Origin: Paramecium octaurelia
Taxonomy: Eukaryota > Ciliophora > Oligohymenophorea > Peniculida > Parameciidae
DNA: 64,000 nucleotides
Direction: 5' to 3'
Assembly (NCBI GenBank): GCA_905182995.1
Contig: CAJJDP010000088.1
Location: forward strand, 267,381 to 331,380
Positions 11,401 through 25,418 of the stretch are shown piece after piece. Each line of letters starts with the position of its first letter. The stretch's first letter is position 1. The notes below the pieces were generated by a model. That model had not been told where the DNA came from. It searched no databases and saw only the letters and a list, made by a program, of their open reading frames with translations. Position numbers and translations under genes: made by a program.

Positions 11401-14400
11401 AGCTCAGATTCTTACATCGATCTTTAAGTTGCGTCAACAGAAACATAATATTAAGCTGACTGATATCATCCGTTTATTGGCACATTTAAGTTCGCATCCC
11501 TCCTTTAAACCAAAGATATTTAGTGATGAAATCTATGCCAACATCTTTGATCATCTCCAATAGGTCACTTTCTCAGAGAAATAGGATCCTCAAATTTGTT
11601 ACCCAGTTCTGATATGCATACTCAACATGACCAAATCAGATTATGGATTAATCAAAGCCATAGCCAGAAGTGACATTTTGAATTTTGTTAAGGTGTACAT
11701 CAAAGAATAAAAGGGACCATAACATATCACTATCTTATGCTTTCTTACTCTTTCCAATATGCTAATTGACCCTGACATTCTGAAGAAGGAGTAAGACATC
11801 CCTTCCTTGGTGAATCAATTAAGGTAAACTATTTAGGAGAATGAAGATTAACTTGATCCAGCATAACCCGATTACGTGGTGGTTTCATTCCTAAAAGTCA
11901 TGCACAATATGGTTCTCTAACATTACTCAGAGATTGAAGACAATCTAATTATGATTGAATGTTTGCAGGACATTTAGAAAATGTTCATCAAATTTACATC
12001 CCAAGAGATCTTAGGACTCATCCTGTCCATTTTCTGCGTCATGGTTGAATCATAGAAAACACTACAAACCTTCAAGTCTAATTATCCAGTCATGATTAAA
12101 ATATTCGATCTCTTGCATCACAACTATGAGAAGTTGGAATAACAGGAACAGAGATTCAGATCCTCATTACTCTTGTTACTAGCCAATCTGGCTTATCATG
12201 AACACTCCTTTGACTTCTTTGAAACCTTCCTCAATATCGAAGATTTCATGATCAAATACAGAACTGCTTATCTCAACCTCACTTAAGCTCCAGATAGAGA
12301 ATTGTTATTAACCATCTTAGTGAATCTAACATACATCAAAGAAATTCAATTGATTATGCCCAAATATGAGAAAACTCTTTAATTGATCAAAGAGATACTT
12401 TTATCCGAACATGATGAATCTACTATCAAAAGGATTGTCTAATTACTTGCCAACTTATCCTTAAATCAGGATTTGCACACATGGATTGCAAGTGAAGATA
12501 TCCTTAAAAGATTGCAGAAACTGTTCTCTGAGAGTGGTACATCCAAAGTCTTGAAGGAGTAGATATAAATTCTATTGGCCAACACAACTTTTACAGAGGA
12601 AGTTCATGAAGTGCTTATTAATAATGATGCCATCAAAATATTTGAATAGATTGTTAATAAAAAGGAATCAATGTAACAAGACACTTCACATTAATAGGTA
12701 GTCTCACTTGTCAATCTGGGACTCAATCCCAGAACTTATGCACTCATTGAGAATCAATTGAGTATGGTCAATACGCTATCTCTTTTGGATGAGTGCGAAA
12801 AACCTTTGTAAATCAGATTGTTAAAATCTTCTTTAGAATACGTAATTGAAAATTCCAGTTAAAATTTACAAAACAAGAAGGAAATCTTATAACATATTAT
12901 ACGAAATATCAACTTTTTGCTGGAGAGTAAATCCAAATTTTTAGTATGTAAAATCGATCCCTTATGGTAAATGATTCTATCGACTGAATTAATAAACAAA
13001 GCCGTCTTCAACCAGGAGTTATTGGTTGCCAACTTTATCACTATAATAATATTCTTCGATATGCTAGAAGTCAAATGCAATTATTACAGTCACCTATGTG
13101 AATTGGCAGATCGAATCCCTCTTATTCTTGATTTCCCCTCTATGCAAATGCATATTGAAAATCTATTCATTTTCAATTAAAGCTCCTTGAATAATTTAAA
13201 AGAATTAATTCAACAAGTAAAACAGAAACAACAAGTCGAACCTCTGCTAATATCCAAGTATGAATAATTGGTCAATCAATTTCTTCGACTCCTATCAAAT
13301 GTGGCCTTTGCTCAAAAAACATAGCCAGGGTTACAATAGTTCATGTAAAAAAAGGAAGTAGAAGATCATCTCCTAGAAATATGTTAATTTTCCCATTAAT
13401 AGGCACCCAATCTCATCTTGCAATCCCTAGCCACCTATGCGAATATCTTTCAAATTGATAGTAGGAATTATTAGTAAGTCTTTGAAATCATAGCTAAAAA
13501 TTACAAATAACAAATCAAATAACATCCTCTCTATCAAACCTTTTTAATTGGAGTAATAGTAGGAGTTATGAAGAATAGAAAGTATTTATTATTTGAGGAT
13601 GGCAAACAAGACATTGGCGATCTTAATGATTCAATCCAATCATACTAAAAAAATGCTCTCTATTCAATTCAACAATAGTAAACCAACAATTTCTTCCAAA
13701 AGAGAGTATCTTCATAACAAACCTTCATTAGTATACGCTCTCAAGACAGTGAGTATCCTGTAAATAAAGATATGAGTTTGATAATCTCTGTCTTGTTGTA
13801 CGTGTTGAAGAAAGGCCATCCTCCTACCTATTAATCTGCTCCCCCATTATTATTACAATGTTTGACCAATATTGCATATCATCAAGAGAATTTCAAATTT
13901 CTATTTTCAACTAAATTACCTGAATATTTGTTCACTTATATTTGTCAAAAAGAAAATATCTAGGCTGATGGTTATGTCCATGCATTGACAGCCTTTATCA
14001 ACATAAGCACTAATAAAGAGTTCTTCTTGCGTATTCAAGCTGAAGAAGTGTACAAATATGTGGTTAAACTGAATCAAGTGTCCAAACCATTAGTCATTTA
14101 ATATAGCAGCAGTATCTTCATGCAGATGTTTGAATACAGCACAGAGAATGATGAGAATCAGCATCTTGTAGAATTCACATTGGATTTTATGGTTAATGAG
14201 GTTCTGTCCTATGTTACATTTGAATCAGATCATATGGATTTATTTTTGGCATTCCTTGAAAGATTACTCAAAATATAAAAACTAAAATATGTAATCATTT
14301 TTATTGATATCCTTTTAGAAAATCGCAAAAATTGAATCCTTATTCCAGAAGTTCTAAAAAACCTTGGAAACTCAAGATTTAGCAAATGATAAAAAGTTTG

Positions 14401-16763
14401 ATAAATATTGGAGAATATGGAATATTTATAATTTCTTGATCACTTCCAAAGAATGCTTAAATTATCTAGTTAAATATGGGTACTTTTCTTTACTCAAATC
14501 AAAATTAACTTACTTTACTTCTTCTTAATTTGATCAATGTCTAAGTTACAACACTCAAGCAGAATATCAAGAAAAACATAAAAATGTCTTAAAATAATTC
14601 CAATTGTTTTCTATTGTCTTGTCTAGTATTGAAAAGATCTTTAAAAATGATGTGAACTTGAAACTATAACCTCCAATTTAGAAATTGATTTATTCATAGA
14701 AAAATGAGAAAGTATCCACAGATATCATTAGAATAAATGACAGCGAAGCCCTGAAGATATCATTCTATGTCCCCTTTTTGATCATTGAGAAAATCTTGGT
14801 CTCAGAAGAAACATACTAAAACTAGAATAATATTCTAATTGTTGTTGAAGTATTAAATCAAATAGCACTGATTCTAACCAGAATGGACTCAAATGGGGTT
14901 GGGACATTAAAATTTCTGATTGAAATATTAAAAAGAACACTTAAAACTCAAGTAGATGATAAAACACTTTTCTATAGCAATGTTGTTAATATATCAATCA
15001 AGTTATTTGAAAAGTTTGGAGTTGAAATATCAGGTCCCATTGAAGAGATACTAGTTTTGTTTATATAACATTGGTAAGGATCAGAATTTCGATTCATGAA
15101 TTCAGAAATTTATTAAAACTTTTTAAGATTATGTGTACTCTTTAAGTTTAAGGATTGTTAGTAGGATAAGCCTTGTAATTTGGCTAATAGTGTATTGTAA
15201 ATAATGAACATCAATCAGACAACCTTTAGAGAACATGAAACTCAGTTGTTGTTCCAAATGTTCCTTAAAAAACTCATTGCAGAAGTGGATCCTTCTGAAT
15301 CATAAGAGCTAGAAGAAACTATTTCTGAATCCATTGACTTTTTACTGGATTATATTTAGAAACAATCTGCAAACATAAAAGCATAATTAGAGATGGGTGA
15401 CAAGAGTATCACTGAGTATTAGAAAACACTTCAATAGTAGAATTTCACAATGTCAATAGAAATATTGACAATTCTAGTTTCCTTCACCTCCTTTTAAGAG
15501 AAAATTTTAGATTTGGAATTGCTAAGTTCAACTGTTTAATGTGGATTGTTGATTTAAGAATTACTTAACTTTTTTGAAAATAAAGAACAATAATCAGAAG
15601 ACTTAAAGACAGCTATTAATCAGTTGCAGAGTTTTCTTAAACATATCAGCATATTTTTAAGTTATACTTCATTCTTGATAAAATTTCATGATGAATTACA
15701 AAGTTAACCTTGTATATAATTTATTTTTGAGAATATGCTAAAGAGAAAGAAATAAACTAAAATCTTTTGTTTCAATATCATTGTCAATTTGATTGAATCT
15801 TAAGGACCTAATTTTATATTTGAAGTCTTGTAGAGTATAGAGGAATAAATCGATAAGATAAATGCTAATACTTCGCTATAAAAATACTCTTTGGATGCTA
15901 TAGTTAGTTTAACAGAAGAAATCTATTAGAAAATTCAACATTATAAAAATATCGCTCCAAATGAAGAGGCATTTTATTAATTATCAGATGATATTGGACT
16001 GTTGTTGACAAAAATACTAATTGGCAAGAAGCATACCTTTTCATTAAATGGATCAGCTGAAATATTGATGAACAGCAAGTTGCAATAAGTTTAGATTAGG
16101 ACACTGTTTTTGATGATTAAGAAGTTCATCAATTGTGATAATGATATTTCAATTAGAGACAAGAGTATTTAATTGTCATTTGATATCAGCAAATAAATCT
16201 ATGGAATGTTGTCCTCAATGGAATAGATAGATTGCAATAATGAGACAATATAAAATCAGCAATTCTAGAATAAATTCATAAACATTAAATACACTTGGGA
16301 TCAAGTGAGGAAAAATTAAACCTATTAACATTTAGAAGATATGTTCTTCTGGGAGTAATTGGAAATCAGTGATTACCAGTTTAAATTAATATTCTTAATA
16401 ATTTGTTTTGAGAATATCACCTGCAGATTTAGAGGGGAATAGAACAATAATAAAATAGCATTGCCTAATTCTGCAGTAATGGTAAATGATGTCTTCCTAT
16501 TAATTGATCCTAACTTGGACACCTTCTTGGAGAACTATAACTTATAAAATCAATTGAACTTTTTACTAGTATACTACGCTGCTTCTATTAGTTATAGTTC
16601 TTTAGGAAATAGAACAAGGAAAATAGAATTTTAATCATTGGCCGAGAGAGATATGTCATTTAGAATAAGATTAAACACCTTTGTTAGAGTACTAAGTGAT
16701 AGCAAGATCAATATCCTTGCTAATTTTGCCGATTTAATTAGGGGGCCAATATAAAATTTATGA
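8414..16763 (+). CDS. Giant ARM/HEAT-type helical repeat protein
   Basis: Predicted 2747 residues. Four introns are needed (8574-8601, 9170-9194, 9396-9420, 14291-14318; 25-28 nt, GTA...TAG), and the summed exon length is exactly divisible by three. Nearly the whole protein is made of amphipathic helix pairs with Leu/Ile/Asn patterns typical of armadillo or HEAT repeats, for example repeated L-x-x-L-x-N-(L/I)-(S/A) units such as L-A-N-I-S, L-A-N-L-S and L-S-N-V-A. There is no signal peptide and no convincing membrane segment. The family points to a large protein-binding scaffold; I cannot name an orthologue. The stop is only 24 nt before the next ATG on the same strand. The gene starts about 150 bp after a dubious remnant. 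Confidence 0.85.
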
Positions 16764-16787
16764 TTATGATATAATAATTAATAATAT

Positions 16788-19700
16788 ATGTACTGCTTAT
16801 CTTTCATCGAATATTTCAAAGTGAGATCAAAAGACTTTATTGAGTTTATGAATGAGAGTTAAACAGAAATAAATAGCACGTTGATTATGATCATGTTTTC
16901 ATTTCAGAGGATTAGTCTATTATTCGATTACGATTATTTTGCTGATAAACCATATATCGATTTTAAATTGCAAATTCTGCAACAAGTATTTAATTGGTTT
17001 ACATTACAAACTCCAATCTAATTAATTGGTAGGGCGAACTTAAACAAAGTTTTATCTTACATTATTTGTGTGTATTTATGGATGATCATCATAAACATAT
17101 TTACAACGTTTAAATTAAAACATACAATTAAAAGCTTCTTTACTTACTACCAATTATTGGTGCTCATACCAATAATTCAACACTTAAACAATTAAATGTT
17201 AAAAGAAGAAGATTTTATTATTGGTTTAATTATCATTTTCGCCATTTTCATATGCTACATTCTTTATTTCCTGGTGAACAGGAACTACTTTTTACCTCAG
17301 AGAAACGAATTCTTAAGAAGATATTCCTATTTTAATTTTGTGTTAATAATTGTTGATATTGTATTCATGATTACGAAGTCAATGGTGAGCGAACTTACAT
17401 CCTCCATCATATTAGTGATGATGAATTTACTCTTTCTCATCGACGCTGTTGTAATTTAACCCTACAGTAACTAAATAAACACTAAATATGTGAGTGCAAC
17501 TGCGTTAATGTTATTTGTTTCTCTGATAAAATTAACGTCCTTTGAAATTTCACAAACCGAGGTATTTTACTTCATACTCTTGCTCTCGGCATTATCAGTT
17601 ACCATAATCACATAATTGTATAACAAATAGATGAACAACTAAATATATAACTCACCTATGACTCAAGAAAAGATGCTTGCCGTTGTGGATATTTTGACAT
17701 AAACCAAAATGAGCCCAATCTAATTGTATTCCATATTATGTCATATTAAATTCAAGCATAATATTTGGGTAGAAAGTGACAATCTCTTTTAAAAAATACA
17801 GTAAACTGTGTTGAATCTCATGAATTTAGTAATTGAGTAAATTAAAACAAAGGATTGGGTTGTTATGGAGAATCTACAATTATACAAAATCATGTATGTC
17901 ATTCACACTTGCAAGAAAACATAGCTAGGTTACATAGAATTGAAATAATACATGACTAATTCTTAGAAGTAATCTTTTTATTTCCTAGTTATATCTAATA
18001 TCTTACAAGAGAAAATGGCTGAAAAAAAGAAGTAACTTTAAGTTGGAGGAGACCAAGAGAAGAAATTGCAATTAAGTGACATCCGTAGAGCAGAATTGTT
18101 ATATGAAGACAATTTGAGTTTGATGATTTCAATATTAGATACTAAAATTAAATTTTGGATTGATTTAGATAAAGGATATTAAAGGATTGAAGATTTCGCA
18201 TTATGCACTTATAAATTGAGTGAGAAGATTTGGAATTTGAGAGATGCATTCTTTAATTGGTTTGCAATTCAGCCAATGAAATTGTAAGCGAGATTAGTAC
18301 ACTTCAACATCTTAGAATTAAAATTATTGTCTATTTTATATTCAGCTATCCTAAATGATTATCATGCTACATTGGACATCGAATAAAGAATTGACGAAAT
18401 TATGCAATATGAAAGGAATGTGCAAACTGATAATGTGAATAATTTAACACTATTTAATGATGAATTGGTCATGATTGCTACGAGTTTTGCAAGACAAAAG
18501 AGCTTAATACTAAATAGGAATAGAGGATAATTGGCACAATTCTTTGGATATAAAGATGAGAAGGATTTCTAAAATATACTTTATATAGAATAATTGATGC
18601 CACCCTATATCCAATAGATCCATGATAAAATTATATTCAGATACATGAAGAAAGGATATTCATTATTGATCGAACACTCCAAAGAAGTATATGTGAAAAT
18701 GAAAAATAATTTTATATAAGCAGCCAATATTAGTTTGCTGCATATGTTTGAAAATGACTCAGATTACATAATCACAGGTGCATTATAAAAAGTAAAATAG
18801 AGTTATGATTTTCTTATTTTCGATCGTCGAGGCAAGATCTTAGGGATAAGCGAATAGTTCTTCTCCATTTTAGGTTAGGGTTTCACTTTGGAACAATTAT
18901 TAAGCAAAGGATTTGTATACTTTTGGTTTTAGACTATTTTTGATTAAATTACTTTGGAAAAGGAATATCTTTTGTAATAATCAGAATTGCAAGGAAGGGG
19001 AGTTCCGAAATCGATGATATTATCTCCCATCAATAACTTTAATCAATTATGTGTAGATCATGAATATAGTAGAGCCAACAGTACTGTTAAAAATCATGAA
19101 TCTTAAAATTATTATACTGAAGTAAATGAAACTGAATAATAAAATTATTAAACATATGGCAATCAAATAAACTCCATTCATTTCCTAAAAGAATAAAATA
19201 TATCATTTATCAATGATTTTATCTCAAGAATCAATTAACCTAAATATATAGATAAAGATACACAATATTCAATCAAGTTTTAGTTGACATTTAATGTTTT
19301 AGGCAGTGATATCCTTCCTCAATTTGTATTGTAAATTAATGATATTGAAAAACTTAATAAAAAAAAATCCTTAAATCAGCCGTCTACTAGTTTCTATTAT
19401 AGTACAATAAAAAAGAGTCTTACAAGCGATCCCTTTAATGAATCTGATTTCTAATTGGATCAAGAGGGAATCGAAAATGCAATAAGTATCAATCCTCCAA
19501 TCATAAATAAAATCAATCAAGTGTAAAATCCAGACATTGAGGATAGTCAGAAAAAATAATCATATTTAAATGAAAGTTAATAGTAATAATAATTAGTTTC
19601 TCCAAGAGGAAATAAAGAAATCCTCATCAATGTAGAATAATACGATGAAGAAGATGAAGATGATCAAAAATAAGCCTTTGAATTTGCTAAGAGTAGCTCT

Positions 19701-21804
19701 TAGTAGAATTAAAATAAATAGAATGTAGAAGAAGTCATTTAATAATATAAAGAATTAGAATTAGAGTTCAAAGATAATGCTAAATAATCTTAATCTAGTG
19801 CTACATCTGATAGAACTTAGATGTCTGTCTTCAATATTCTCAGAAATCTGCAATATACTTAACGCTATTAAACAACTCTTATTAAAGTTTTCATCAATAC
19901 AGTAATTCTCTTTCTTGTGTTGCTATTCTTAGTCGTTCTCGAATTGGTTATTGCAAGAAGCAACACAAGCATACTACAATATTAAATTCCACTTGTCAGA
20001 TTACCTGATAAGTTTAATCGCTTGTATTGCACATTTACTGTATTAGGATAAATCGACTTAGAAATTAGATTGCTTGACTTTGATTATGGTGAGTATTATG
20101 TTTATAGAATAATATAGGAAAGCCAATAATTGAGGGTGCAACTGTTAGAATTAATTGTACAAATAGAACAAGAGTTCTCTGTTCTTGATTAACAAGGGAA
20201 ATTAACAAAAGCAGAAATCAAAATAGTTAATTAGTATATTTACCAAGTGTAAAATATCTCCTTTTTGTAATTCAATTAAATGGTAAATGAATATACATAA
20301 GCATTAAACAATTTATTTGATGAAAATGATGAACAATCTGCAATTAATGAATAAATAAGATTACTATTCTTGAAAGCAAATCTCAATAATATAATTGATT
20401 TTGTAAGCAATGTAGTTGAGAATATTGTGAGCGAATTTTTTGCAAATATTGATAATTATGAATTTTTGTATCTTGTCTTTCTCTTTGTTTAACTTTTGAT
20501 TATCATAATCGCTATTTTACTTTAATTTAAATTATGGGTAGAACCATATGGTTATAAATAGAACATACTTCTTATGATTTGTAGAGTATAAGAAAAGGAT
20601 GTTGAACTATTAATATTGAAGTATAAGACTTTTAAGGATGTCCTCATAAATGATATTAGTAGGTGGAAATAAATCAATTATTTTAAAGAGTTCTTTACTT
20701 GTAGAATATCACAATTAAAAAAAATATAAAAACTAGCACATTCCCATTAAGTTGATAAAAAACAATTAAAGTAATAATAAAGAGCTAAATTGAATTCAAG
20801 AATTTAAGAGACTCAATATTCTATAATGCACATTTATCTGATGCTATTATTTTTATGGTTTATACTAACAGCATATGTTTTATCATCTTATCTATTCTAA
20901 AATATCAACATGAAGGATTCAAATCCTGAATTAAATTTATGTATGTAATTTGTTAGATTTAAATAAAGATTTGATAGTTGCATGATTATTAGTTAATTGA
21001 TTAAAAATTAATTATTATTAAGTTAACATCAAAGGAAAAGTGGTATTTATATACAAAATCCGGAATATAATAAAACAAATGGATTTTTTTAAGAGAATAA
21101 TAAAATTCTACTGACTCAATTTAAGATTAGTTTGGATTTATAGAAGGAATAATATAATTCGATTTATGATAATATAGTGGCGTCAAAGAAGATCAATGAT
21201 CAAAATAAAAACTTATTGTTAGGCTTGTATTAAGATGATCTTTGTGATTATATTGGTGATTAGTTGCCGTTTTGTTTTTATCAGAATGGGAAATTTCAAT
21301 ACTTTCCAGACTTTCCTTAACCATAGGAGATTAATAATAATAGGGAACATCTTAAATAAGGGTTTAATGGATTGTATTAGGAGTAAGATTAAATATAAAT
21401 ATTTTAGAATTTAAGCGCTTTTTTCAAGCAAATTTGTAAAGGAATTGAATGGTGAATTGGAGACAAATACAGATGAAATAGTTCTTTTTATGGAAACTGC
21501 TGAAAACATTTAACTATTAATGCCATATTTCTTTGATCTTAATAAAGGAATAGTAGAGTTCTATTAAACTATAATAGCGACATCAGTTGACATTTTAGAG
21601 ACTGATTTCTAGAATTACTTAATTTATTATATCATTTTTGGGATAGTGGCATCAGCCATTTTATTTTCTGTTGTTATCCTTGCAACTGGAAAATTATAAC
21701 GATAAATTAGAGCAATCAGATAGGCATTAGTATTGTTACCGCATGAAAGTCTATTGGATGTATAAGTGTATAATGCAATTAAGAGATTTGAGCAAAAGAT
21801 GTGA
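16788..21804 (+). CDS. Large polytopic membrane protein with PAS-like domain (tiny-macrocysts/TmcB type)
   Basis: Predicted 1663 residues with one 25-nt intron at 21383-21407; the length divides by three. The N-terminal 300 residues hold several hydrophobic helices. A long cytosolic part follows, with a PAS-like fold near residue 675 (Y-D-F-L-I-F-D-R-R-G-K-I-L-G-I-S) and then a low-complexity Gln/Asn/Glu-rich region. The second half carries further well-spaced membrane helices, including one about 40 residues from the C-terminus. N-terminal membrane cluster, central PAS and C-terminal membrane helices is the layout of ciliate and Dictyostelium TmcB/TmcC-like proteins; this assignment is inference from layout. 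It lies directly downstream of the giant ARM gene. Confidence 0.75.
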
Positions 21805-21848
21805 TAAATCATATTTAAATATAAAACAAATATTTTGAACTAGAATAT

Positions 21849-22938
21849 TCAAATTTTGTGTAAGTAAAATGTTTCAAGTTCTTTTTCAATTTCATCAAAA
21901 TTATTGATGTGATACGTTTCTTCATCTTCAAAATCATCTTCATTAAATTAATAAGGATAGTTTTGATCATCTTATAAAATTGGAGGCAGCATCACTATTT
22001 ACCTATTTTTTTAAAATAATTTTTCATTTCTCTCCTTTTACATTTTCTAATGAAAGTCTTGCACCTTCTAAAACCTATATGAATTAGTATACCATTTTGA
22101 GTATTTGCTTTGTCTCTTCTGATTATTTCTTTTCAGTCTATAGCTCTTCAATTAAGCTATTTTCGTTTCGAGTTTATAATTGCATGAATTAAATAATGAT
22201 AAAAACAAATAAGATAATATCACAAATAATCTAGTCACTAATATATTTACTCAATAAATCAGCCTAAATACATTTTAGAATTGCTCTTTCATAAACTAAT
22301 CGAATTTAGTATAATTATAATACCAATATTATTTCCAACTTAGTATTAACCAATAATACCAATGTCTAAGTCTACATTCTTATTGGAATGTTTAATAATT
22401 TTATGATCAAATTTAACTTCATTCATAGAGTTTGGTAGATAATATAATCTCAAAGGTCACCGCCTTTTTGTACTTCAGATTCAATCATCGATATTAGAAA
22501 TTCTGAGGAAATTTATCTATCACAAGGATTGCTATCAATTTTCCTTCTCATTAATTATTATTATTCACGACTACAATTTTCTACGCATCAATATAAAGTG
22601 ATATTATCATAAATCAGCTTTTTTATTCGATTATAGCCATAATGAGAAGGAACTTTGATTCCAAAAACCAATTTAGATTCTCAAATTGAATAACTATTAT
22701 TATGCTTATTCTAGTAAATACTCTAAATTCTAAATGATTCCAAGTTTAATCAGATCAATTTTTTTTCTCTATCTTTCTTGAATCTATGAGAATATTCTTT
22801 GATCTCTATTGATTCCATATTTAAAATGGAGTCTTGAAAACAATAACCAATTATTTTGCTATCACTAATGCTTTCAATATTTAAATAATAAGTGAAGATA
22901 ATGCAAAATAACCATAATCTTCTAATGACCAAATACAT
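21849..22938 (-). pseudogene. Receptor-like type I membrane protein, reading frame interrupted
   Basis: The ATG at 22938 starts a hydrophobic leader (L-W-L-F-C-I-I-F-T-Y-Y). A lumenal or extracellular region in several frames follows, then a membrane helix (about 22240-22190), a Glu/Gln-rich coiled coil and an acidic tail ending at the TGA at 21849. One 25-nt intron (22068-22092) joins the coiled coil to the tail cleanly. In the middle, frames change without matching introns: one change sits at an A8 run near 22762, and others lie between about 22650 and 22300. Either the gene is decaying or there are several sequence errors. The family is not recognised. Confidence 0.45.
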
Positions 22939-23148
22939 TTTGTGTATGCCATCAATAAATCAGAGATATTTAAAAATTTCTACTTCTATTTCAAATGATC
23001 AACCCTTTTCATTTTCTACATAGAGTGCTACTTCCCAATTAAAATTTCAATCCAACTCAAGAAAAACAATTCTATATAAGCCACCAAATAGTTCCCTTTA
23101 AAAAATGAATGAATTGTTTAGATATCTAAATTATTATAATATTTTATA

Positions 23149-23793
23149 ATGAATTGTAATTAGGAACCCTAATCAATCAAAGTTGTTGTAGTTGGAGATA
23201 GTAGTGTTGGGAAGACATCAATTCTATTGACGTAATTTAATTGTGAAAACATAGGTACACATAGGATAAATTTCCTATTGATTATGTGCCTACTGTGTTT
23301 GAAAATTACTCAAATGTTATTAGCGTTGATAATATTCAAGTATAATTGACTTTGTGGTATATAAATGCAATAAGTGTCAAGGGATACAGCGGGTTAAGAG
23401 TCTTATGAAAGATTGCGTTTATTGAGCTATTAGTCTGCTAATGCATTTCTGATTGTGTTTTCTGTAGACAATATGGATAGTTTCAATAATGTTTGGACTA
23501 AATGGAAACCAGAATTGGAAATGGCTGGCAAAAAAGATCTGCCTAAAATAATAGTGGGCAATAAATCAGATAAACTGAATGATCCTGATAAATTCTAAAT
23601 GTTTTGGGAAAGATGTGAAGAAGAGGGATTAAAATATAGATAGTGCAGTGCATTCTTGAATAATAATATCAAAAATATATTTGAGGAATTGGTTAGTATG
23701 ACTATCAGTGAACGATAACCGTCGACTATTTTACGATCTACAATAAGAAAAGATAGTATAAAACAATTGAAATCAGGATGTCAATTACTATGA
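23149..23793 (+). CDS. Rho/Rac-family small GTPase
   Basis: Predicted 198 residues with introns at 23232-23254 (23 nt) and 23357-23381 (25 nt, ending AAG); the length checks. G1 is G-D-S-S-V-G-K-T. The effector loop reads F-P-I-D-Y-V-P-T-V-F-E-N-Y, which is diagnostic for Rho. G3 is W-D-T-A-G-Q-E, G4 is G-N-K-S-D, and the C-terminus C-Q-L-L is a CaaX box predicting geranylgeranylation. Rho GTPases control actin and membrane dynamics. The Rho insert helix appears shortened. The gene stands alone, 40 nt upstream of the next plus-strand gene. Confidence 0.92.
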
Positions 23794-23832
23794 GAGATTA
23801 TTTGTAATTAATAACTTATATATTATATTATT

Positions 23833-25341
23833 ATGAATACTTTAAGTTCAAATCCCAAAAAAACTATGTTTTATGCTGCTGCCTAAAGTATTAGTTGTCT
23901 AAATGTTGTAGATATGCTAAATCAGCATTCCAATCAATCATCGATGTCAACTCTAAAACGAAGTTTATTTCAGTTGGCCTTGGTTCCACCCAATAATCCA
24001 AGAGAATAACTGAATCAATCATTGAATAATAATTCAGATCGAGCCAAGCAAAATATATCCCTCCCCAGAAAAAGCAACATTTTTTAATAGGATAGAGATA
24101 GATCCCTCTCTTACAAATTAAATAACTCCATTGAACATAATACTTCTTTGGAACGTTTACAGAATGCCTACAATATTAAAGGTAATTTTTAAATTGCAAA
24201 TGAAAATCCAAGCTTGCTTGTTGAAAAAGAAATTAAAAAATAAGAGTATTTGTTAAATCATTATATAGATTGAAAGAATATTTATTAAAATAAATACAAG
24301 AAAAATAATTATAATCTAAATAAGAGTAAGAGCGAATTAAAATTGAAGATCTTAAAGCTGAGGAGTTAGTTAAAAGACAATTAGAAGAAATTAGAATTAG
24401 ATAAAGGTCTAAATTTGAAATCCCTCAATAATCATAAATCTAAGGTAGTTTTTGATTGATATATTATTATATAAGAAAAATCTGGAATTACCAAGAAAAT
24501 CTCAAAACCCACCTAAACTATCTGTTTCCCCTTAAAAAGATGGACTTTTCATGTAAATCTACAAATCCAAACTTACAAATAATAATCAACAAAATGATAT
24601 ACTTCAGAAATTAAATAATATCCAAGTAATACTCACTCTAATTTATAGAATAATATCAACAATCTTCAATAATCAACAATGAAACAAAATGAAGTTTCAT
24701 CTGTTAGAAACAATATCAAATAAATGATTCGAAAATCAAGTTAATTGCTTCCTCAACATAATGATCAAATTCAAGAAGAACCTCAACAATAATCTAATGA
24801 TAGACAACTAGAATGTGAAACAATCTTCATACCAGCTAATTAAAAGATTAACACAGATGTTGATACATCATAATATTAGCCATCATAAAAAGAAATAAGT
24901 TAATCCACTCATAACTTCATTTCAAATAACAGCTTTTAATATCACTAATAAAATAATATGTCTACCATTAGCAATCCTATTAATAATTCATAACATTATT
25001 CATCTTAAAATCAGAATATCAATTCAATAATAAATCATTCTAGATTAACAATAAGTCAATTGACTTAAAGGGAAAGATCAATATCTAATGAAAAATAAAA
25101 TGAAGAATTACTAGCAAAAGTTGATGAAATCAAAGATGAAATTAAAGGATTGTAATAAAAAGTAAAAAAAGTAATCATTCATTTTATTTTCATAGCCTGA
25201 ACAAGCTAATCTATAACTAAAATTACCACATAGAACTGCTATGTTAATGTAAATATCATCAAAAAAGTAATTATAATTATATTCTTTAGTTAAATTTAAG
25301 TATAAAAATAAGAAGAACCAAAATCCTCCCAAAGAAACTGA
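23833..25341 (+). CDS. Asn/Gln-rich coiled-coil protein, unknown function
   Basis: About 460 residues in six exons. Clear introns: 23 nt after about 24247, 23 nt near 24630, 25 nt near 25170 and 23 nt near 25270, the last creating the stop at 25339. One further junction near 24450 remains unresolved: a GTAG...TATAAG intron of 31 nt leaves the frame off by one. A Glu/Lys/Arg-rich coiled coil spans roughly residues 140-200. The rest is Asn/Gln/Ser-rich and probably disordered, with a second short coil near the C-terminus. No family was recognised. Confidence 0.6.
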
Positions 25342-25418
25342 TTTTTAAGATAATATTTTTATAATCCATATATATATATTTGATAAATTTGAAAAGAATG
25401 AATAGATTCTTATTATAT

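Noticed and set aside
8414-21804. Single fused ARM-PAS gene
   Set aside because: No GT donor lies between the two frames that would remove the TGA at 16761-16763, and the downstream frame has its own ATG and a self-contained membrane start.
23149-23793. Rho gene as a pseudogene because of internal frame changes
   Set aside because: Two short introns remove both changes and restore the effector loop and W-D-T-A-G motif exactly.
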